From the NCBI GenBank assembly GCA_017405875.1, contig JAFQZM010000031.1, forward strand, positions 17,532 to 81,531: a stretch of 64,000 nucleotides of DNA, in the 5' to 3' direction. Position 1 is the stretch's first letter. The number at the start of each line of letters is the position of its first letter. Shown here piece by piece: positions 60,301-64,000 of the stretch. The notes under the pieces were generated by a model. It was not told the DNA's origin. It searched no databases and saw only the letters and a program-made list of their open reading frames with translations. A program made the translations under genes and the position numbers. Origin of the DNA: a bacterium. GTDB lineage: Bacteria > UBP6 > UBA1177.

Positions 60301-63300
60301 TGACCGTCACAAAGTCACAACGGTCTACAGGCATAAAAAAGGTGCAGAAACTATTAATGAAAGAATTGTCGAAGAGTATTTCACCGACTGGTTTCAGCCT
60401 GCGAAAAGAGTGACCTGTACACCTGTAAACTATGAGGATGAAGACTGTTCGGAGAGTTCAGAATCTGCGGTCGAAGAAATCAGATACAATGTCAGCGGTT
60501 CCCCGATATACTTCAAAAACGCCGACGGTCAGGTGACAGTCAACCTTTACAACAGGAACAATGCGGCGGGCACTTCAAATTATACTGTCCATTTTTATCA
60601 GATTCCAAGCAGTAACACATATATTAACTTCAATTCCGCTCTGAATCTTAATCTTAATATTTTTCGCTCGGATTCTTTGCGCAAATCAGGCAATTTGCTA
60701 TGTTCTGCCGTTTACAGCCTTAATGCAGACGATGATGAGATAAACTCGATGCTGATACAGTATGCGTACAACCTAAGCTGGAATCCGAACTGGTGCAGTA
60801 ACGCGGAGAACCGCAGGGTAACAAACTACGAATGGAGACAAGATGGGTTTTGGATGCCTTATGATATTGATGAGATAACTTATCCTGACGGAAAAACCAG
60901 AACATTTACCTATGATTACGAAATAACAACTCCTGAGGGCTATATTTCCAACGGCAAAGTGTGGGGCGAAACAATCACCGGAAGCAACAACGAAAACACG
61001 CTTCAGACCTGCTATGAATATAACAATGATTATCAGCTTATAAAACAGGGCATAGGTCCGGCAGGTTCAGGTTGTGACTACAAAAAAGGGTTTGATTTTG
61101 ATTCTACGGGTCTGCTTATGACTCAGGACTATTCATTCGATGAAAACCTGAATTCTGTTCTTACCAACGATTACATTTACGACTCATTGGGAAGAAAAAT
61201 TGCTGAAAGAAATTCGGCGGGGATATCAACAACTTACGTTTATGACAGTCTCGATCGAGTCGTTTTCTCATTTTTCGGCTGCAAGCTGAATAACAACAAT
61301 TCTTCTGCTTTCGAAAACCGTGTCTACACTCCTTACAATTTCAACGGAAGTGATACGGCTGGAGAAAACGGCCTGGGTGTGAATTTCCAATCAGCCTTTC
61401 CTTACAGTGATTTTACCTGCGAATACTACCGCAAATACAAATATGATGCCGTGAGCAACCTTGTTGAAACCTATTTCTTTGAATACTTGGGAGTCAATGC
61501 AAACAATCAGGTTGTTCCGCTTGATTCGCCGAAAATCATCAAACAGAAGACAGAATACGACATGCTCGGCCGTGCTGTAAGAAGCTGCCAGAGTGACATT
61601 TTGGAATGGAATAACAGATGCATAGAAACTGAGCACGACGCATTCGGCAATATAACCAAAAAGACGGAAAACGGCCTGCAGCGCATGTTGATCTTAGATC
61701 AGGGAGGTTTACCGCACTTTGTGACTGATACTGTTTCAGGCGAAAGCCGTGAAATCACCTACGACTTGAGAAACAGACCTCTGACAGTCACGGTTGACGG
61801 ACTTACGACTGAGCAGTATTCTTACGATGACATTGGTGTCGGTTATTTCGGATGTGACAAAATTACCAATAAATACGAAAAAACCGTAACCACCTACAAA
61901 GACAGATGGGGCAGAGCCGCAAAAAGCGTTGATCCGTTCGGAAACAATGTAGAGCCGCATTACAACAGCACAACATGGCTGACGGATTATTCAAAAACCT
62001 ATAACGGCACGACTTTGACAAGTTTTGATGCCTACGAATACGATGATTTAGGCAGGATTTCTACTGTTAAAAAAGTTCTTTTCGATCCTGCATCAAATAC
62101 ATCCAATGCGGCTGCAACATCAATCAGCGGAATTGCCGCGAAAGAGATGATTCTTGAGAAATCGGTTTCATACGATCCTGTTACCGGAAGTGTTGTCGCT
62201 GTAGAAGACAGCTTCGGGAATGAGACTGTAAAAGTATATGACAGCCTTAACCGCGTTATCAAAGTGGAGAATTATGATGCCGATAATCAGCTTGTTTCTT
62301 CCGTAAGAACTGCTTATGACACTACAGGCAGGATCTCAGCTGAACAGAACTGGACTTCGGCAAAAACGACAGTTACGGAATATGATTATGACAATATGGG
62401 CAGAGTTATTGCCACATGCGTCAGCACTACGAATGCTACCGAAACAGATGACTGCATTGCGGCTTCATGCACTTTCACAGATACAAAATGCTCTTATCAG
62501 CTTTATAACACCGGCGGTCAGGTGGTATGGAGTGCCGACACGGAAACCGGTGGAATCACATACTTGCTTCCTTTTGTGAATATTGATCTTGTCGTAGGGA
62601 ATGAAACAGTTTACGATTACAATGCTTTCGGTGAAGTTGTCAAAACGGCAAGACGAATGACTGCCGACGGTCTCGGCGGAAGTTATACTGAAACCCAGCT
62701 TTACAATTCCGACGGTTGGATAACCACAAATTATACTTACGATATTTTAGGCAGAAACACCGAAAAATCCGATGACAACGGTGCGAGAACCTATTACACC
62801 TACACAGTGAACAACCTTCCAGAAACAGAAAAATACTGCGGAAGTGACGACTCTGACTGCGACTATCCGCGTGAAGTCACATACACCTACAACAGCAAAC
62901 GCGACCTTATAAGTGAAACTTACGAGCAGAGCGGCAACACTCTGACAGTCAACTACGGCCGCGATAATTACGGCAGGATTTCGCAGAAATACACCGGAAC
63001 TACAGCAACAGATGTTTACCAGACTTTCACTTACAATAACAGGAACCTTCTTGAAACTGCAAAGAGCGTCGATCCGACGAATACGACATCAACTCTTTCG
63101 GAAGTAACCAGAACTTACGATTCTTTCGGCAATATAAAATCAGAAACCTTTGATTCAGGCACGGTATCAAGCGCTATCGCGTGGAATCCGACCACGAAAG
63201 TAATGACTGAAACTATCACGCTTCCGAGCGGAAAGAACATTGTCGAAACTACTCTCAAGGGACTTCCGAAAACTCTTGAATACGACGGATCTAAACTCCT

Positions 63301-64000
63301 TCAGTACAACTACGGTACGGGCAATGTCCTCACAAGCATCCGCAAGAATTTTGATTTGCAGGACAATTATTCAGCAGAACTTGCCTACACCTACAACAAC
63401 TGGCGCAAAGTGAGCCGAAGAACAGAGGAATTCACGGCACAGAACGCGCCGACCGTTGCAGACTACGAATACACCTATTCGAAAGGACTTCACCTTATCG
63501 GAAAGCAGGAAAACGAGGAAAACCGCAGGACGGCTTATCAGTATGATTCTTATTACAGGCTTAGAAGAGTCGATTACGACTGCGCCTACAGTTCAAGCGA
63601 TCCTACCTGCGCAAACAACAGGAACAATGTCTTCAAGTGCAATGCGGCGGAAAGCGGCTGCGAGGATTTCCAGCTTGACGGAGTCCACAACATCAGATCG
63701 AGTTATGAAAACCAGACCGGTTTCAGCTGGGCAGTTGACGGATTCAACAGACTCACGCAGAAATCAGACGGCAGCAACACGGTAAAATACACCTACGATT
63801 CGAACAACAACATGACCGGAGAAGATCTTGACGGCGACAACAATCCGGAAATTGTCTATACTTACGACAAACTTAACCGTCTTACAAGCGTCGCGAATTC
63901 TGACTATCTCGTTGAATACAGCTATGATCCGTTCAACAGACGCACTGAAAAAACCGTTTACTACACGGAAAACAGCGATACTTATGAGCAGACACACAAA
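57371..64000 (+). CDS. Giant EGF/LRR/RHS-repeat surface protein (3' partial)
   Basis: One frame is open from the ATG at 57371 (GGAGGG upstream) to the window end without a stop: at least 2210 residues, continuing beyond the window. It opens with a signal peptide, then EGF-like Cys modules (CSGHGECHDD, CVCDEGY, CTCEAGF), a leucine-rich SDS22-like block (about 300-400: LTVLDISENNISDLSPL), further EGF modules, and then a long region with many Tyr-Asp (YD/RHS) repeats, e.g. YDSLGRKI, YDSLDRVV, YDILGRN, YDPFNRR. RHS proteins build a closed beta shell that often carries a C-terminal toxin or other effector tip, which here lies outside the window. It is exported and large, so it probably functions as a surface adhesin, nanomachine or contact-dependent toxin. 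Confidence 0.9.
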   Translation, partial: MQKLLSLFVVLFSLSLFGGWGADLCEDVTCSGHGECHDDGENEWCVCDEGYIADGMECILGCNGVTCSGHGVCSVVSGAEVCTCEAGFHASGLNCILDEASTVDTLAILNSTECYNTGNCHYRLIFATGAYDFTPSIASLYDIIVNVLDSENVWHNYRKTVAQCVTEGVCDNVDAQYIDFWFQHNVNGNQYVTVEILGNGDDASDDMYHDVLIDYCYGVNCGTGGSCNGTSGYPVCTCEYGYVLRGGICEEGWFEDENLAAEVVELLKHKGFDVETETDIEPEMLSDIEYLALRRKNISSLVGIGHFSSLTVLDISENNISDLSPLEDCLGLTVLNMSYNPASDLSPLSGLPLSSLDISYSGVYNLHPLTPIAALTELIFADTENDRHGIIKPEGVGVGLWFDNLNLLECKELVPIKGSIDNTYKVGIIGTGGDCPAHGSCIAGKCVCDEGYIYSAISNSCFDPYDCGTGSHYNAASGNCEDNKYWISCSENDESNKKFSDNYLIWNGTSYELPAGYTNSDLCRIGDETCDIAGEKSLCRWECKPGYQYVTDDICVPENDARFISQSAYNQLILPNISRQDIALEPVSGIPSFAPALKADIYYNARNSLQAGWHLDLPRVELNLGSFSPLAPLYSWNQKTIYVYMPWGREEYSIVADKKCFNSENAPISPCKTSYDLSEADHVEITYYPAPGQNLFSHVVLKTTGKACKISFSNNGKYFDGEGRGKDTWEITRYGDDGSVTEFYRGRTSMNSINPIPIDIPLNIAEYAPRPSSYVFMDYIPILRHTTRDKKVTSFKYDWQRITIGEKEEFSHYIIKSVNIIDPLKRVVKIESDSTESGLTGKPNSVKRLLYEPLEGTLTISVGSFDDNDNPLEPLKKVIEYDFEDGFEMSAEIYKGNDSIRTDSYSENGNVFSLSSTTGNDSVGGTIWTVNTSGYTEKKLINGSSEYVVKTVKGKFYKGTQRFYEKYYSLLLPENEDDRHKVTTVYRHKKGAETINERIVEEYFTDWFQPAKRVTCTPVNYEDEDCSESSESAVEEIRYNVSGSPIYFKNADGQVTVNLYNRNNAAGTSNYTVHFYQIPSSNTYINFNSALNLNLNIFRSDSLRKSGNLLCSAVYSLNADDDEINSMLIQYAYNLSWNPNWCSNAENRRVTNYEWRQDGFWMPYDIDEITYPDGKTRTFTYDYEITTPEGYISNGKVWGETITGSNNENTLQTCYEYNNDYQLIKQGIGPAGSGCDYKKGFDFDSTGLLMTQDYSFDENLNSVLTNDYIYDSLGRKIAERNSAGISTTYVYDSLDRVVFSFFGCKLNNNNSSAFENRVYTPYNFNGSDTAGENGLGVNFQSAFPYSDFTCEYYRKYKYDAVSNLVETYFFEYLGVNANNQVVPLDSPKIIKQKTEYDMLGRAVRSCQSDILEWNNRCIETEHDAFGNITKKTENGLQRMLILDQGGLPHFVTDTVSGESREITYDLRNRPLTVTVDGLTTEQYSYDDIGVGYFGCDKITNKYEKTVTTYKDRWGRAAKSVDPFGNNVEPHYNSTTWLTDYSKTYNGTTLTSFDAYEYDDLGRISTVKKVLFDPASNTSNAAATSISGIAAKEMILEKSVSYDPVTGSVVAVEDSFGNETVKVYDSLNRVIKVENYDADNQLVSSVRTAYDTTGRISAEQNWTSAKTTVTEYDYDNMGRVIATCVSTTNATETDDCIAASCTFTDTKCSYQLYNTGGQVVWSADTETGGITYLLPFVNIDLVVGNETVYDYNAFGEVVKTARRMTADGLGGSYTETQLYNSDGWITTNYTYDILGRNTEKSDDNGARTYYTYTVNNLPETEKYCGSDDSDCDYPREVTYTYNSKRDLISETYEQSGNTLTVNYGRDNYGRISQKYTGTTATDVYQTFTYNNRNLLETAKSVDPTNTTSTLSEVTRTYDSFGNIKSETFDSGTVSSAIAWNPTTKVMTETITLPSGKNIVETTLKGLPKTLEYDGSKLLQYNYGTGNVLTSIRKNFDLQDNYSAELAYTYNNWRKVSRRTEEFTAQNAPTVADYEYTYSKGLHLIGKQENEENRRTAYQYDSYYRLRRVDYDCAYSSSDPTCANNRNNVFKCNAAESGCEDFQLDGVHNIRSSYENQTGFSWAVDGFNRLTQKSDGSNTVKYTYDSNNNMTGEDLDGDNNPEIVYTYDKLNRLTSVANSDYLVEYSYDPFNRRTEKTVYYTENSDTYEQTHK

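Noticed and set aside
1..64000. Ribosomal RNA, tRNA, transposase and integrase genes
   Set aside because: None was recognised by eye; weak tRNA-like folds would need tRNAscan to exclude fully.

Overview
The window looks like a chromosomal stretch from an uncultured, low-to-moderate-GC, Gram-negative bacterium. It carries many secreted lipoproteins with lipoboxes, Asp/Pro-rich linkers typical of deltaproteobacterial and myxococcal surface proteins, a CarD regulator, an LPP20-type lipoprotein and an outer-membrane-type protein resembling the myxobacterial TIGR04551 family. Placement near Myxococcota or another deltaproteobacterial lineage is an inference, not a measurement. Housekeeping genes (mnmE-mnmG-rsmG, tsaB, clpA, a phosphomannomutase) and two perfect 16-bp parS sites in mnmG and rsmG suggest an origin-proximal region.

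Layout. 1-4 kb: a RavA/ViaA-type module, with the C-terminal part of a RavA-like ATPase carrying an extra DUF1566 domain, a large VWA protein, and a second RavA-like protein that appears to have lost its ATPase core. 4.5-12.4 kb: a tight operon of a small unknown protein, a glycosyltransferase/radical SAM fusion, a nucleotidyltransferase/tyrosine-phosphatase fusion, a histidine phosphatase, a carbamoyltransferase, a WG-like repeat protein and an NAD-dependent epimerase; it looks like an undescribed biosynthetic or modification pathway. 12.5-14.6 kb: a small zinc-ribbon protein and a triple DUF1566 lipoprotein. 14.6-22.7 kb: a defence-like island with a Mokosh type I-like pair (kinase-like/SF1 helicase plus PLD nuclease), a membrane-anchored AAA/HEPN protein on the opposite strand, and a two-gene operon pairing a CARF-domain protein with a sigma-factor-like protein. 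A conserved ~48-bp element starting TTGTCAAC precedes four transcription units (before 4551, 12515, 14674 and 21140), linking the biosynthetic operon and the island.

22.7-37 kb is mostly core or household: MORN and LPP20 secreted proteins, ClpA, YdcH-like, TsaB, phosphomannomutase, Fic, a secreted Ada-like zinc protein, UDP-glucuronate decarboxylase, a hotdog thioesterase, an ACT protein, the TIGR04551-like protein, an AmpG-like transporter and a DUF4143 ATPase preceded by a ~23-bp-period repeat array. 37-43 kb holds two tandem paralogous beta-propeller lipoproteins whose promoters were duplicated with them. 43-50.7 kb has PP2C-cNMP, a lytic transglycosylase, rsmG, mnmG and mnmE. 50.7-57.3 kb has secreted proteins, a steroid-reductase-like membrane enzyme, a zinc metalloprotease, CarD and a small partner. 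From 57371 to the window end one uninterrupted frame encodes a giant EGF/LRR/RHS-repeat surface protein that continues beyond the window.

I found no rRNA, no convincing tRNA, no insertion sequence and no CRISPR array. Many promoters fit a -35/-10 pair with a 16-bp spacer.
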